This document shows, piece after piece, positions 7,493 through 15,513 of a stretch of 64,000 nucleotides of DNA. Below the pieces are notes generated by a model that was not told the origin of the DNA, did no database searches, and saw only the letters and a list, made by a program, of their open reading frames with translations. Origin of the DNA: Labilithrix luteola (GTDB lineage: Bacteria; Myxococcota_A; Polyangia; Polyangiales; Polyangiaceae); NCBI RefSeq assembly GCF_001263205.1, contig NZ_CP012333.1, positions 1,426,001 through 1,490,000 on the forward strand, written 5' to 3'. Made by a program: the position numbers and the translations under genes. Each line of letters begins with the position of its first letter. The stretch's first letter is position 1.

Positions 7493-8751
7493 GCATCCCC
7501 CTTCGAAAGCATGCGAGGAGATTGGCGCGCGATCGGCGCGGCGCGATCGTCGTGCTCGGTGCGTTCATGGCGCCGCTCTTGGTTGGCGCTCTCTATTACG
7601 TCGTGTCGGTCGCGAACGTGCTGATGCAGCGCGAAGGCCTGCAGCACGACGCCGACGCCGCGGCCTTCACGGCCGCCGTGGTCGATGCGCGTGGGATGAA
7701 CGCGATTGCCGTCATCAACGTGCTCATGTCCGCCGTGATGGGCGTGGTGTTGCCGATGCGCGCCCTCCAGCCGGCCTATGCAGAGATCGCCTCGCGAGGC
7801 TGCCATCACCATTGTCCGTGCGCGATCGTCGCCGACGCCGCACGAGCCTCCGCGGAGCTGAACGGGCGGGCGACGATGGTCGAGCAGCAGGCGCGCGATC
7901 TGCTCGCGGCGTTGAGCGATGCGCAAGACGCCATCGCACGCGAGGCGCCGCATCTCGGCGCGGAAGCAGCCACGCGCATGGCCGCTCGTCATCCCGCTTT
8001 TCTTCCGGTGACGCCGCGGGTGGACACCTATTCGCCGTCGCTCGGCCCTGAAGGCTGTCGTCTCGGTCTGCCCGTCGAACAAGACGAGTTCGGGCGCGCG
8101 TGCCGGCAGGCCAAGCCCTACGTCGACGCCATCGCGTACCGCATCGCGAACGACACGTTGCACACGATCGGCGCGTGCCAGTCCGGCCTCGAAGCGCTGG
8201 GCATCGCCTCGCGTTCGCTCGCATCGCCGGACAATCTCGCGATCTGTCGCGAGAACGCGCAGCCTCCGTGCTCGGTCGGAGGCGGCAGCGGCCCTCACCC
8301 GAAGAAGGTCTTCCACGAGGCCAAGAACGGCAACGACTACATGCAGATTTGGTCGTCGCTCCAAGGCAAACCGTTCGACGCGCACCGCTCGGGTGTGGAG
8401 GTAGCCTCCTACGACACGAAGGGCTCCGATCCGATGCAGGAGCTCAACACGAGCTTCGCCCAGGCCGAGATCTACTTCGACTGCGACGGCTCGTTCGGCT
8501 CGTCTTCGTGCAATGGCAACGAGCACGCGATGTGGACCACGCGCTGGACGGCTCGTCTGCGCCGCGTGCACAAGCCGGAGATCAGCTTCGAGAACGACGC
8601 GTTCGTGAAGAACACCATCACCGACGCCGACCACTGGAACGCGGCGCGCACCGCGCTGCTCACCAAGCGCCGTGAACCCGGCACCGACGGTCCTGCGAAG
8701 AGCGAGGCCTCGCGCACGCTCCTCGGCGCCGAGGAAGGACCGCTCCAGTGA
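7489..8751 (+). CDS. TadG-like membrane protein (Tad domain)
   Basis: The 420-residue protein opens with a basic leader and a helix (GAIVVLGAFMAPLLVGALYY), then LMQREGLQHDADAAAFTAA, the hallmark of Tad/TadG-like N-termini in which a hydrophobic pseudopilin helix precedes a long periplasmic domain. A second hydrophobic stretch follows at about 70-92 and a Cys/His cluster (GCHHHCPC) at 104-111. More Cys pairs appear later (ECRLGL-like and CNGNEH regions), so disulfides are likely. The Glu of the prepilin motif is absent, so processing by TadV is doubtful. ATGA overlaps join it to the gene before and GTGA to the gene after. Confidence 0.75.
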   Translation: MSIPLRKHARRLARDRRGAIVVLGAFMAPLLVGALYYVVSVANVLMQREGLQHDADAAAFTAAVVDARGMNAIAVINVLMSAVMGVVLPMRALQPAYAEIASRGCHHHCPCAIVADAARASAELNGRATMVEQQARDLLAALSDAQDAIAREAPHLGAEAATRMAARHPAFLPVTPRVDTYSPSLGPEGCRLGLPVEQDEFGRACRQAKPYVDAIAYRIANDTLHTIGACQSGLEALGIASRSLASPDNLAICRENAQPPCSVGGGSGPHPKKVFHEAKNGNDYMQIWSSLQGKPFDAHRSGVEVASYDTKGSDPMQELNTSFAQAEIYFDCDGSFGSSSCNGNEHAMWTTRWTARLRRVHKPEISFENDAFVKNTITDADHWNAARTALLTKRREPGTDGPAKSEASRTLLGAEEGPLQ

Positions 8752-9239
8752 ACCGCATGCGTGCAAGGCGCAAGCATCGTCGTGGCGCCGCGTTGGTCGA
8801 GGCGATGGTCGTCGTCCCCATCTTCATCTTGCTCGATGTCGCTCTGCTCTACATGTACGACGCCTACGAGACGAAGCTCGCGACCATGCGCATGGCTCGG
8901 CGCGCCGTGTGGACCGAAGCCGTCAATTACTGCGAGGGCGTTCCCGGAGGCGGCAGTGGTCGCATCGAGGGGACGTCCTCCGAAGACATGCTGGGCGGCG
9001 TCGCCGGTCACCTGGGACGCGCGAAGTCGGTGGCAAAGGGCTCGTCATTGAAGGACAAGCTCGACGTCGACGTCGACCGCACGTCGGCCGAAGCGACCCT
9101 GCCCTGGTCGGGCCACGTCGTCTTCGGCGATCTCGACACGAAGACCACCGCTCACATGGCCTGCAACGAGCGCCCCGCCGATGTGTCGAGGGGTGACATC
9201 CAGGCCACGGTCAACGCGATCTATGGAGATTGGCTGTGA
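8748..9239 (+). CDS. TadE/TadF-like pseudopilin
   Basis: The 163-residue protein has the motif HRRGAALVEAMVVVPIFILL: a prepilin Gly, Glu at +5 and a hydrophobic helix. A periplasmic region with two Cys follows (NYCEG, HMACNER). It fits the TadE/TadF minor pilin group, the second such gene in the operon. The GTG at 8748 overlaps the previous stop (GTGA); an in-frame ATG at 8757 is an alternative that would trim three residues. The stop overlaps the next start in the same manner, so six consecutive genes here are translationally coupled. Confidence 0.8.
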   Translation: MNRMRARRKHRRGAALVEAMVVVPIFILLDVALLYMYDAYETKLATMRMARRAVWTEAVNYCEGVPGGGSGRIEGTSSEDMLGGVAGHLGRAKSVAKGSSLKDKLDVDVDRTSAEATLPWSGHVVFGDLDTKTTAHMACNERPADVSRGDIQATVNAIYGDWL

Positions 9240-9772
9240 GCGCGAGCCTTCCCCGCCGCTTCGCGCGCGTGACGCTCTGCGCAGGCCTGATGGCCGCCGG
9301 AATCTTCGGCGCCTCACGGCTCGAGCTCGCGCGCTTTCTCGATGCGCGCTCCGAACCGCCCGCCAAGGTGACAGTCTCCGCTGAACCAAAGGCGGTCTCG
9401 AACGAGGCCGAAGCGCTCGACAGCCTCGTCACGAGCCTCACGGCCCACGACGGACGAGAGCCGGGAAGCGATCCGAAGACCGTGCCGCGCCCTGCGTCGT
9501 CGAAACGCGTCTACGGGGCGCCCCTCGACGGTGAAGGCACGCGTCTCGCCGTCTACTCGGTTGACCAAGGGCCGGAAGCTGCCCTCGAGGCCTTCGGCGC
9601 CGAGCTCGTTCGCGCGGGCTTCGTCGCTGTGCCACGCGCGAGCGAAGGCGGCCCGATGCGAGAGACCTTCACGCGACCGAACGTTCGCGTCGTCGTCAGC
9701 GCCACTCGAACCCATGACGGCCCGGAGCACACGCTCCTTTCGATCGTCGAAATGACCGCAGGCAGAACATGA
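9236..9772 (+). CDS. Single-pass membrane protein of the Tad locus, unknown function
   Basis: The 178-residue protein has one N-terminal helix (FARVTLCAGLMAAGIFG), then a disordered Pro/Ser-rich linker and a compact C-terminal domain of about 80 residues (VYSVDQGPEAALEAFGAELV to EHTLLSIVEM). It is not recognised. The topology suggests an inner-membrane protein with a periplasmic domain. The GTG at 9236 overlaps the preceding stop, and its own stop overlaps the ATG of the pilin-effector fusion (ATGA), so the two are made together. It could be a dedicated assembly or protective partner of that fusion, but nothing in its sequence proves this. Confidence 0.7.
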   Translation: MSASLPRRFARVTLCAGLMAAGIFGASRLELARFLDARSEPPAKVTVSAEPKAVSNEAEALDSLVTSLTAHDGREPGSDPKTVPRPASSKRVYGAPLDGEGTRLAVYSVDQGPEAALEAFGAELVRAGFVAVPRASEGGPMRETFTRPNVRVVVSATRTHDGPEHTLLSIVEMTAGRT

Positions 9773-10920
9773 GCAGCAGGGCCGTGAAACGGAGGCGATC
9801 GCTCGGAGCGACGCTCGTAGAGACTCTCGCCGTCGTCGGCATCGTCGCGCTTGCTGCCATCGCCGCGTACGTCGGCTTCGGCGACTCGATTCGAGGGACC
9901 ACGCAGCGCGAAGCGGCGTGTGTGCAGACGTTCTCGTGTGGCGGCGGCTCGAACGCGGGCGGCACCGCCGCGATGGCCGGGCAAGGCGAAGGCGGCGGAA
10001 CGTCGTCCGGCGGAGGAGAGGGCAGCGCGCAAGCCTCGCAGGGCTGGGGTAGCGCGACGTGGGACTTCGCCAAGGGGTTCGTCTCGGAGGGCTGGGAGGC
10101 GGTCGAGGGCATCGCCGACATCGTCATCCACCCCGATCAGGTCGCCCAAGGCGTTGCCCAGGTGATCCTTCACCCGAAGGACACGTGGGACGCCGTCAAG
10201 GCGGAGTGGCAGGGACGCAGCGGCGCCAACAACGCCGGACGCGTCGCCTTCGAAATCGTCACGCTGCCCCTCGTCGCCGGAAAGCTGTCGAAGCTTTCGA
10301 CCGCGGCAAAGGTCGCCGAAGACGCTGCCGCGGTCGCCAAGGCCGCCGAAGCGGCCAAGCTCGCCGATGCCTCGAAGGCTGCCGAGGCCGCCGCCGCCGC
10401 CGCGGCGAAGACAACCGAGAGCGGCGGGCGAGTTCTTCTCGGCGAGGGCGCCTTCTCCGTCGCCTACCGTGAAGGCGACATGGTCTCGAAGACCATCAAG
10501 GACGTCGTGAAGGACGGAAACGGCGTCGAGCGAGCCCTCACGCTCGCCGAGCGCGAGAAGCTCGCCGAATACACCGCGGAGCTCACCAACAACGCGGCGG
10601 ATGCCGTGGGCGGTGGCCTGGTTCCCAAGCTCGGCGTCGAGCCCGGCGGCGTGCTCAAGCAGAAGTACGTCGAGGGCATGTCGCTCGACGACCTCAAGAA
10701 GGTGAACATGGACGCCTTCGATCGGGCCGTCGACCAGAAGACCGGACTCGTCCGAAAGGTCGAGAGAGAGTTCGGCCTCGAACGCGACGGCTATCTCGAG
10801 ACGCCCGAGGGTTGGCACGCGATCGTCGACGACAACATCGCCAACTTCAAATTCGACCGCGAGGGCAACGTCACCTCCTGGTTCGACCCGGTCGCCGTGT
10901 TTCCCAACAAAGTGCCCTGA
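9769..10920 (+). CDS. Flp-pilin/pre-toxin/kinase-fold-like fusion protein (candidate Tad-delivered effector)
   Basis: This 383-residue chimera has five parts. Residues 1-13 are a basic prepilin leader ending RRRSLG; 14-45 are a pilin helix (ATLVETLAVV, Glu at +5) whose end AIAAYVGFGDSIRG mirrors the locus pilin. Residues 50-92 are a Gly/Ser-rich linker. Residues 93-215 have repeated short amphipathic helices (WDFAKGFVSEGWEAVEGIAD, HPDQVAQGVAQVILHPKDTW) like the pre-toxin regions of polymorphic toxins, then an Ala-rich helix. Residues 218-383 have kinase-fold features: GEGAFSVAY (225-233), Lys at 241/244, YVEGMSLDDL (300-309), WHAIVDDNIANF (349-360) and FDP (372-374). The HRD-like motif is altered and shortened, so activity is open. 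No immunity gene is evident beside it. The fusion is seen directly; the toxin role is inference. Confidence 0.8.
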   Translation: MSSRAVKRRRSLGATLVETLAVVGIVALAAIAAYVGFGDSIRGTTQREAACVQTFSCGGGSNAGGTAAMAGQGEGGGTSSGGGEGSAQASQGWGSATWDFAKGFVSEGWEAVEGIADIVIHPDQVAQGVAQVILHPKDTWDAVKAEWQGRSGANNAGRVAFEIVTLPLVAGKLSKLSTAAKVAEDAAAVAKAAEAAKLADASKAAEAAAAAAAKTTESGGRVLLGEGAFSVAYREGDMVSKTIKDVVKDGNGVERALTLAEREKLAEYTAELTNNAADAVGGGLVPKLGVEPGGVLKQKYVEGMSLDDLKKVNMDAFDRAVDQKTGLVRKVEREFGLERDGYLETPEGWHAIVDDNIANFKFDREGNVTSWFDPVAVFPNKVP

Positions 10921-11040
10921 TCCCGCGCGATGCGCGAATTGCGCACGGGGGCCTGCGCAATCCGGGCAGGTTCGGTCGCGGCGTGCCCGGATGGACGCCT
11001 AGACCCGCGAAAATAGGCCCCGCGGCGCACGCCCACGAGG

Positions 11041-11056
11041 TGGCATCCTCGGTGCA
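11041..11056 (+). promoter_or_regulatory. Candidate sigma-54 promoter before the second Flp pilin
   Basis: TGGCATCCTCGGTGCA has GG at 11042-11043, ten bases, then GC at 11054-11055, within TGGCA and TGCA elements. It lies in the 150-nt gap between the fusion gene and the small pilin at 11071. A start point about 12 bases past the GC would fall only about four bases before the ATG, so the message would be nearly leaderless. This makes the promoter less certain than the one at 6163. Confidence 0.42.
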
Positions 11057-11070
11057 AAAAGCCCGGCGAC

Positions 11071-11250
11071 ATGCAAAACGAACCGGGTCGAGACGTTCTT
11101 CGCGACTCCCGAGGCGCTGCGATGGCCGAATACGCCATCGTCGCCGGCGCCTTCGCCCTCGTCCTCGCCATGGGTCTCGTGACCCGTGGTGAGATGCTCC
11201 TCTTCGACTACACGAACGCGCGCGATCTCCTGCTCCTGCCGGCCGGTTGA
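11071..11250 (+). CDS. Small Flp-like pilin
   Basis: This 59-residue prepilin has leader MQNEPGRDVLRDSRG, then AAMAEYAIVAGAFALVLAMG, with Glu at +5 and Tyr at +6 after the predicted cleavage Gly, the exact Flp pattern (Gly, four residues, Glu-Tyr). The helix is short and the C-terminus (RDLLLLPAG) is unusual for a pilin. No good ribosome site precedes the ATG; AAAAAGCCCGG is the nearest purine-rich stretch. A later ATG at 11122 would remove the leader and is unlikely. It lies 150 nt after the fusion gene and 3 nt before cpaB, so it probably heads the second transcript of the locus. Confidence 0.75.
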   Translation: MQNEPGRDVLRDSRGAAMAEYAIVAGAFALVLAMGLVTRGEMLLFDYTNARDLLLLPAG

Positions 11251-11253
11251 ACG

Positions 11254-12048
11254 ATGCACGCTCGCGCATTCTTGCTCGCGGCCTCGTTCGCTCTTCTCTC
11301 CGTCGCTTCGCTGTTCATGTACACGAAGAAGCTCCGGACCGAAGTCTCCGGAGGCGAGAAGATCTCCATCGTCATCGTCACCAAGGCGGTGAAGAAGGGC
11401 ACGCTCCTCGCCGACGAACACGTCGCCGTGCGAGGCGTCCCGGCGGCCTACGTCGACGACCGCTTCGTTCGCGCGAGCGATCGCGTGAAGGTCCTCGGCG
11501 TTCGCGCCGATCGTGATCTCGAACCCCAGCAGACGCTCTCGTGGACCGACCTCGCTCTCGCGGGGGACGCCGATCGGCATCTCAGCCAGCTCGTCCAACC
11601 GGGAACGCGCGCGCTCACGTTGCACATCCCCGCGGCGTACATGAGCGTCGAGCTCCTGCGCCCTGGCGACTACGTCGACCTCCTCGGCCTCATCGACGAG
11701 CAGCACGGCAACCCGCAAGCCGTGGTGCTCCTGCAGAAGGTCCTCGTGCTCGCCGTCGGCGTCGAGACGCGCCCCACGCGCGAGAACCGTGGCAATCAAG
11801 TGCCGGCGCAGCGCGATCAGCTGCTGACCATCAGCGTCACGCTGCAGGAATCGCAGACCGTGGCCCTCGCCGCACAGAAGGGGCCGGTCATCGCGGTGCT
11901 CCGCAGCGCGGAAGATCCGAGCATCGCCACCAAGGTTCCTGCTCTCTCGCAGGTCATCGTGCGAGAGCCCGCCACCGCGAAGCTCGCCCCCAACGCGGCC
12001 GGCAGCAAGCCGGAGAAGCTCACGGCGGCTCCGTACAAGGCCGAATAG
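11254..12048 (+). CDS. cpaB: Flp pilus assembly protein CpaB/RcpC
   Basis: The 264-residue protein has an N-terminal membrane anchor (FLLAASFALLSVASLFMY). A SAF domain follows (ISIVIVTKAVKKGTLLADEH, with AVRGVPAAYVDD), then the CpaB/RcpC core (LHIPAAYMSVELLRPGDYVD, LLQKVLVLAVGV, TISVTLQESQTVALAAQKGP). In Tad systems it sits in the periplasm and is thought to link or stabilise the secretin and gate. The ATG at 11254 lies 3 nt after the pilin stop. No secretin gene (cpaC/rcpA) is found anywhere in the window, so the partner must be encoded elsewhere. The C-terminal 25 residues are a variable Pro/Ala/Lys tail. Confidence 0.9.
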   Translation: MHARAFLLAASFALLSVASLFMYTKKLRTEVSGGEKISIVIVTKAVKKGTLLADEHVAVRGVPAAYVDDRFVRASDRVKVLGVRADRDLEPQQTLSWTDLALAGDADRHLSQLVQPGTRALTLHIPAAYMSVELLRPGDYVDLLGLIDEQHGNPQAVVLLQKVLVLAVGVETRPTRENRGNQVPAQRDQLLTISVTLQESQTVALAAQKGPVIAVLRSAEDPSIATKVPALSQVIVREPATAKLAPNAAGSKPEKLTAAPYKAE

Positions 12049-12057
12049 GAGCGTGCG

Positions 12058-12921
12058 ATGAGCAGCTGGAACGCCAACGTTTGGTGCGCCATCACGATCG
12101 GCAGCGCCACCCTCGCCGTCATCGCGCTCCTCGTCACGCTCATGGGGAGCAACCGCGGCCTGTTCTACGTGTTCTGGGGCCGCTATCTCGACTACCTCAC
12201 GCTGCTCCTGCGCCGGCTTCGCATCTTCAAGCCGCCGCATCGCATCGCCACCATGCAGGCCGCCCTGCTGCTCGTGGTCCTCGGCTTTGCCACGCTCGGT
12301 CTCTGTCCGTTCTGGCACGTGCTGTCGTTCGTGATCGCGTTCGGGCCGGCGTTCGTGCTCGAGCGCCGCGTGAAGAAGCGCATCATCGCCATCGACAACA
12401 CGGCCGACGCGTACTGCCTGGCGCTCGCCAACTCACTCAAGACCACGGCGAGCGTCGGCGCTGCCGTCGAGACCGCATCGTCGCTGCTCCACGGACCGGT
12501 CGCCGAGGAAATGGAGCACGCCGTCAAGGAAACGCGCGTCGGTCGCTCGCTGAACGACGCGCTGCAAGCGGTCGGGCCGCGCGCGAAGAGCCACAAGCTC
12601 GGCATCGTCCTCGCTGCGCTCCTCATCGGTCGTCAGGTCGGCGGCAATCTCACGCGCGTGCTCGAGACCACCGCCGCGACGCTCCGTGAGATGGAGCGCC
12701 TCGAAGGCGTGGTCAGGCAGAAGACCGCCGACGCGCGCATGCAGATTTGGGGATTGATGCTCGCGCCGCTGCTCATCTGTGCGGGCATCTACGCGCTCGA
12801 TCACACCTACTTCCAGCCGCTGACGAACTCCACGCTCGGCTTCGTCATCGCGGGCGGAGCCATGATCTCGTACGTCTTCGGCCTCATCCTCGCGCGCAAG
12901 ATCCTCGCGGTGGACATATGA
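12058..12921 (+). CDS. tadB: Tad inner-membrane platform protein TadB
   Basis: The 287-residue protein has N-terminal helices (AVIALLVTLMGS, AALLLVVLGFATLGL, HVLSFVIAFGPAFVLE) and a cytosolic T2SSF-type domain at about 105-235 (ALANSLKTTASVGAAVETAS, then LAALLIGRQVGGNLTRVLET). A C-terminal pair of helices (MLAPLLICAGIYAL, GFVIAGGAMISYVFGLILA) follows. TadB forms the inner-membrane platform with TadC and engages the TadA ATPase, which is not in this window. It starts 9 nt after cpaB with GGAG upstream, and its stop overlaps tadC (ATGA). Confidence 0.92.
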   Translation: MSSWNANVWCAITIGSATLAVIALLVTLMGSNRGLFYVFWGRYLDYLTLLLRRLRIFKPPHRIATMQAALLLVVLGFATLGLCPFWHVLSFVIAFGPAFVLERRVKKRIIAIDNTADAYCLALANSLKTTASVGAAVETASSLLHGPVAEEMEHAVKETRVGRSLNDALQAVGPRAKSHKLGIVLAALLIGRQVGGNLTRVLETTAATLREMERLEGVVRQKTADARMQIWGLMLAPLLICAGIYALDHTYFQPLTNSTLGFVIAGGAMISYVFGLILARKILAVDI

Positions 12922-13871
12922 AGAGCGACGTCTTCGCCATCGCGGCGATTGCTTTCGCGGCCCTTGCGGTGTTCATCGCCGTCTTCACCGCCTCGATCAC
13001 GCCCTCGCGCGTAGCCGGCAACCTCGGCCGACGCGGACGGCAGCGCATCGCGTCGCTCGCCACGAAGCCGACGTGGGCCACGTGGGAGCCTCTCGTCCGA
13101 TGGATCGGGGCGCGCCTCAGCGGACTTCTGCCGGAGCGCGTCGTTCGATCTCTCGATCGCGAGATCACCTACGCCGGCGACTTGCTCGGCCTCACGCCGG
13201 AAGAATACGTCGCGCTCGGCATCCTCGGCGCCATCGGAGGCGCGGCCTTCGGCGCAGCCTTCGACATGCTCGGCAAGACGGGCGGTCTCTGCATGCTCGC
13301 CGGCGCGGGTCTGGGGATGATCATGCCCCATCTCGAGATCTCCCAAATCGCCCAGAAACGCTTCCAGGAAGTGAATCGGCGACTTCCCTACGCCGTCGAT
13401 CTCCTGTCTCTCGGCATGAGCGCCGGCCTCGACTTTCCCGGCGCGCTTCGCCAGGTGGTCGCCAAGTCTCTCCCCGACGATCCGCTCGCGGAGGAGTTCG
13501 AATACGTGCTCCACATGCTGAACCTCGCGCACACGAGGAAGGCCGCACTCTCGGAGCTCGCCGACCGCGTTCCTACCGAGGCCGTTCGTGAGTTCGTCCA
13601 CACCGTGGCGCACGCCGAAGAGAAGGGCAATCCGCTCTCCGAGGTCCTCGTCATCCAAGCTCAGGTCTCGCGCGTGAGGCGCACCACGCGTGCGGAGGAA
13701 GAAGCAGCGAAGGCAGGCGTGAAGATGCTGCTTCCCCTCGCCTTCATCTTTCTCGGCCTCCTCGTTCTCTTGCTCGCCCCCGTGATGATGAAGCTTCGCG
13801 ATCAGATGCAGACGAACCGCTCGTCGTCGAACGACGTCGTGGTCGTGCATTCGGAGAATCGGCTCACATGA
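12918..13871 (+). CDS. tadC: Tad inner-membrane platform protein TadC
   Basis: The 317-residue protein has an N-terminal helix (FAIAAIAFAALAVFIAVFTA), paired central helices (LGILGAIGGAAFGAAFDML, GGLCMLAGAGLGMIM), the T2SSF domain (RLPYAVDLLSLGMSAGLDFP, TVAHAEEKGNPLSEVLVIQA) and C-terminal helices (MLLPLAFIFLGLLVLLLAPV). Order and domain content match TadC, which pairs with TadB. The ATG at 12918 overlaps the tadB stop. The polar tail ends with an Asn/Ser-rich stretch. The stop overlaps the next gene by ATGA. Confidence 0.92.
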   Translation: MKSDVFAIAAIAFAALAVFIAVFTASITPSRVAGNLGRRGRQRIASLATKPTWATWEPLVRWIGARLSGLLPERVVRSLDREITYAGDLLGLTPEEYVALGILGAIGGAAFGAAFDMLGKTGGLCMLAGAGLGMIMPHLEISQIAQKRFQEVNRRLPYAVDLLSLGMSAGLDFPGALRQVVAKSLPDDPLAEEFEYVLHMLNLAHTRKAALSELADRVPTEAVREFVHTVAHAEEKGNPLSEVLVIQAQVSRVRRTTRAEEEAAKAGVKMLLPLAFIFLGLLVLLLAPVMMKLRDQMQTNRSSSNDVVVVHSENRLT

Positions 13872-14725
13872 AGTTGCTCACGTTCGTCGTCAAACACCCT
13901 GGACGCAACGACGAGATGATCCAGATCCATGCGTCCAAGGTCACCGTCGGAAGCGGAGCGCATTGCGACATTCGCCTTCCCCTCGAGAGCGCGAGCTGGG
14001 AGCAGTTCGTGGTCACGCAGGAGGGCGAGGGCATCGTCGGGCGCGCTGTCTCCAAAGACCGCCCCACCGTGTTCGACGATTCGCGCGAGCGCGAGGTGGC
14101 GCTCGCGGAGGGCTCGGTCATCTCCGTCGACACCATCCAGGTCGTCCTGCAAGGAGTGACCGTCGCCGACGACGCGGCCAAGAAGCGCAAGCCGACGCCG
14201 ATGCGCAAGCTGGCGCTCGTGCTCTCGATCGGCATCGTCGTCGCGGGGCTCCTGGTGCTGAAGACGGCAACCGCACGCAACAGCCTCCCACCACCGCCGG
14301 TCCCCTCGCCGCTTCGAGCCCCCGTCACCGAGTGTTTCGAGCGAAACGATGCCCATGCGCTCGCCGAACAGAAGCTCGATCTCGCTCGGTCCAAGCGGCA
14401 ACGCTTCCAGTTCTATGCCCACGACGGCGTCGACGCCGTGGCTCTCTTCGAGACGGCGGCGGCATGCATGAAGGCCTCTGGCGACCAGGCGGGCGCCGAT
14501 CAGGCGAACAAGATGGCCAGCGACATGCGGCGCATCATCGAAGACGACTTCCGTGCCTCGCGCGTCCGCCTCGATCGTGCGCTCGTTCGTGAAGACGCGC
14601 GTACGGCGCTCGCGCAGGTGAAGTTCGAACGCGAGCTGCTCTTCGGTCGCGAAGACTGCGAGGACTACATCGCGTGGCTCGCGGTCCTGCAGAGCAAACT
14701 CGAAGCCATGATCTCGTCGGAGTGA
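13868..14725 (+). CDS. FHA-like membrane protein of the Tad locus
   Basis: The 285-residue protein has an N-terminal beta-rich domain of about 98 residues with FHA-like layout (ASKVTVGSGAHCDIRLPLES, then EGSVISVDTIQVVLQGV). The canonical phosphothreonine-binding residues (GR, SRxH) are missing, so the FHA call is tentative. A transmembrane helix spans about 114-132 (KLALVLSIGIVVAGLLVL), and the rest is a helical periplasmic domain with TPR-like character and three Cys. FHA-type proteins often act as scaffolds in secretion machines controlled by Ser/Thr kinases. Here a kinase gene follows one gene later. The ATG overlaps the tadC stop. Confidence 0.65.
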   Translation: MKLLTFVVKHPGRNDEMIQIHASKVTVGSGAHCDIRLPLESASWEQFVVTQEGEGIVGRAVSKDRPTVFDDSREREVALAEGSVISVDTIQVVLQGVTVADDAAKKRKPTPMRKLALVLSIGIVVAGLLVLKTATARNSLPPPPVPSPLRAPVTECFERNDAHALAEQKLDLARSKRQRFQFYAHDGVDAVALFETAAACMKASGDQAGADQANKMASDMRRIIEDDFRASRVRLDRALVREDARTALAQVKFERELLFGREDCEDYIAWLAVLQSKLEAMISSE

Positions 14726-14729
14726 AGCG

Positions 14730-15491
14730 ATGACTGCATCACCGTCGTTCTCGATCGAAGCACTCTCGACGTCCGGTCAGCTCGTTGCCTCCGCTACGCT
14801 CCGCGAAGACGTGCCGGTCGCGGCCGGCTGGCAAGGCGACGTGGTGGTCAACGCGCCGGGCATGCTCCCGCGTCACGTCGTCTTCGTGGCCTCGGGCGGC
14901 AAAGTGCGGGCCGCACTGGTGGACGCGCGTGCACCGGCGTTCGTCGGCAACCTCTCTCTCTCGACGTCGTGGACCGAGCTCGTCGCGCCGTGCGACGTTC
15001 GCTTCGCCGGATGCATCGCCAGGCTCCGAGCGCAAGAAGCCCCCACGAGTCAGCCGGGGCAGACCAGTCGGTCGATGCCCGCGCCGGCGGCCGCCGAGGG
15101 CTCGAACAAGGGCGCGATCATCATCACGGCCCTCGCGTTCCTAGTCCTCCTGCCCGCCGTCATCTTCATCGGCGTCGAAGCCGCGAAGGCTCGCGAGCAG
15201 ACGAGCACGCTCGCGGAGGCGCAGGTCCCTCCTTCGCCTCCCCCAACGGCGAGCACGACGCCGACGGCTCCGCGCAAGTTTCAACGCAAGTCGGCGACGG
15301 CCTCCGAGTCGCCGACCCGCCCTCAGGCGAACGATGCCGCCGCGGAGCGTCGCGTGGCGGAGGCCCTCTTTGCCGGAGACAACGTGGGAGCTCTGCAAGA
15401 GGCCGAAACGATGCGGTCGAACAATCCTGGCGTGCCCGAGTACCGGGTGGTCGTTCGCGTACTTCGGGCGAAGGTTCGGCGAGGACGCTGA
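14730..15491 (+). CDS. Second FHA-like membrane protein of the Tad locus
   Basis: The 253-residue protein repeats the plan of its upstream neighbour. Residues 1-105 are a beta-rich domain (AGWQGDVVVNAPGMLPRHVV, TELVAPCDVRFAGCIARL), again without clear phosphothreonine-binding residues. A transmembrane helix follows at about 128-148 (AIIITALAFLVLLPAVIFI), then a Pro/Thr-rich periplasmic linker and a short helical tail (ERRVAEALFAGDNVGALQEA). It starts 4 nt after the previous gene and ends 22 nt before a kinase gene on the same strand. The tandem suggests duplication followed by divergence. The function is not known from sequence; a scaffold role at the pilus base is inference. Confidence 0.6.
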   Translation: MTASPSFSIEALSTSGQLVASATLREDVPVAAGWQGDVVVNAPGMLPRHVVFVASGGKVRAALVDARAPAFVGNLSLSTSWTELVAPCDVRFAGCIARLRAQEAPTSQPGQTSRSMPAPAAAEGSNKGAIIITALAFLVLLPAVIFIGVEAAKAREQTSTLAEAQVPPSPPPTASTTPTAPRKFQRKSATASESPTRPQANDAAAERRVAEALFAGDNVGALQEAETMRSNNPGVPEYRVVVRVLRAKVRRGR

Positions 15492-15513
15492 CCCCGTGTA
15501 CCATCAGGGGCGG

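Noticed and set aside
7450..8766. Long minus-strand frame opposite the TadG-like gene
   Set aside because: It is an exact shadow of a coupled Tad operon gene and has no recognisable domain.
9236..9772. Immunity protein for the fusion effector
   Set aside because: It precedes the effector and is coupled to it, but has a Tad-type membrane anchor and no evidence of binding or inhibition; left as unknown.
9553..10818. Minus-strand frame opposite the pilin-effector fusion, considered as an antitoxin or immunity gene
   Set aside because: Its sequence is low-complexity mirror of the sense gene (Gly/Leu/Arg repeats); no ribosome site or fold is visible.
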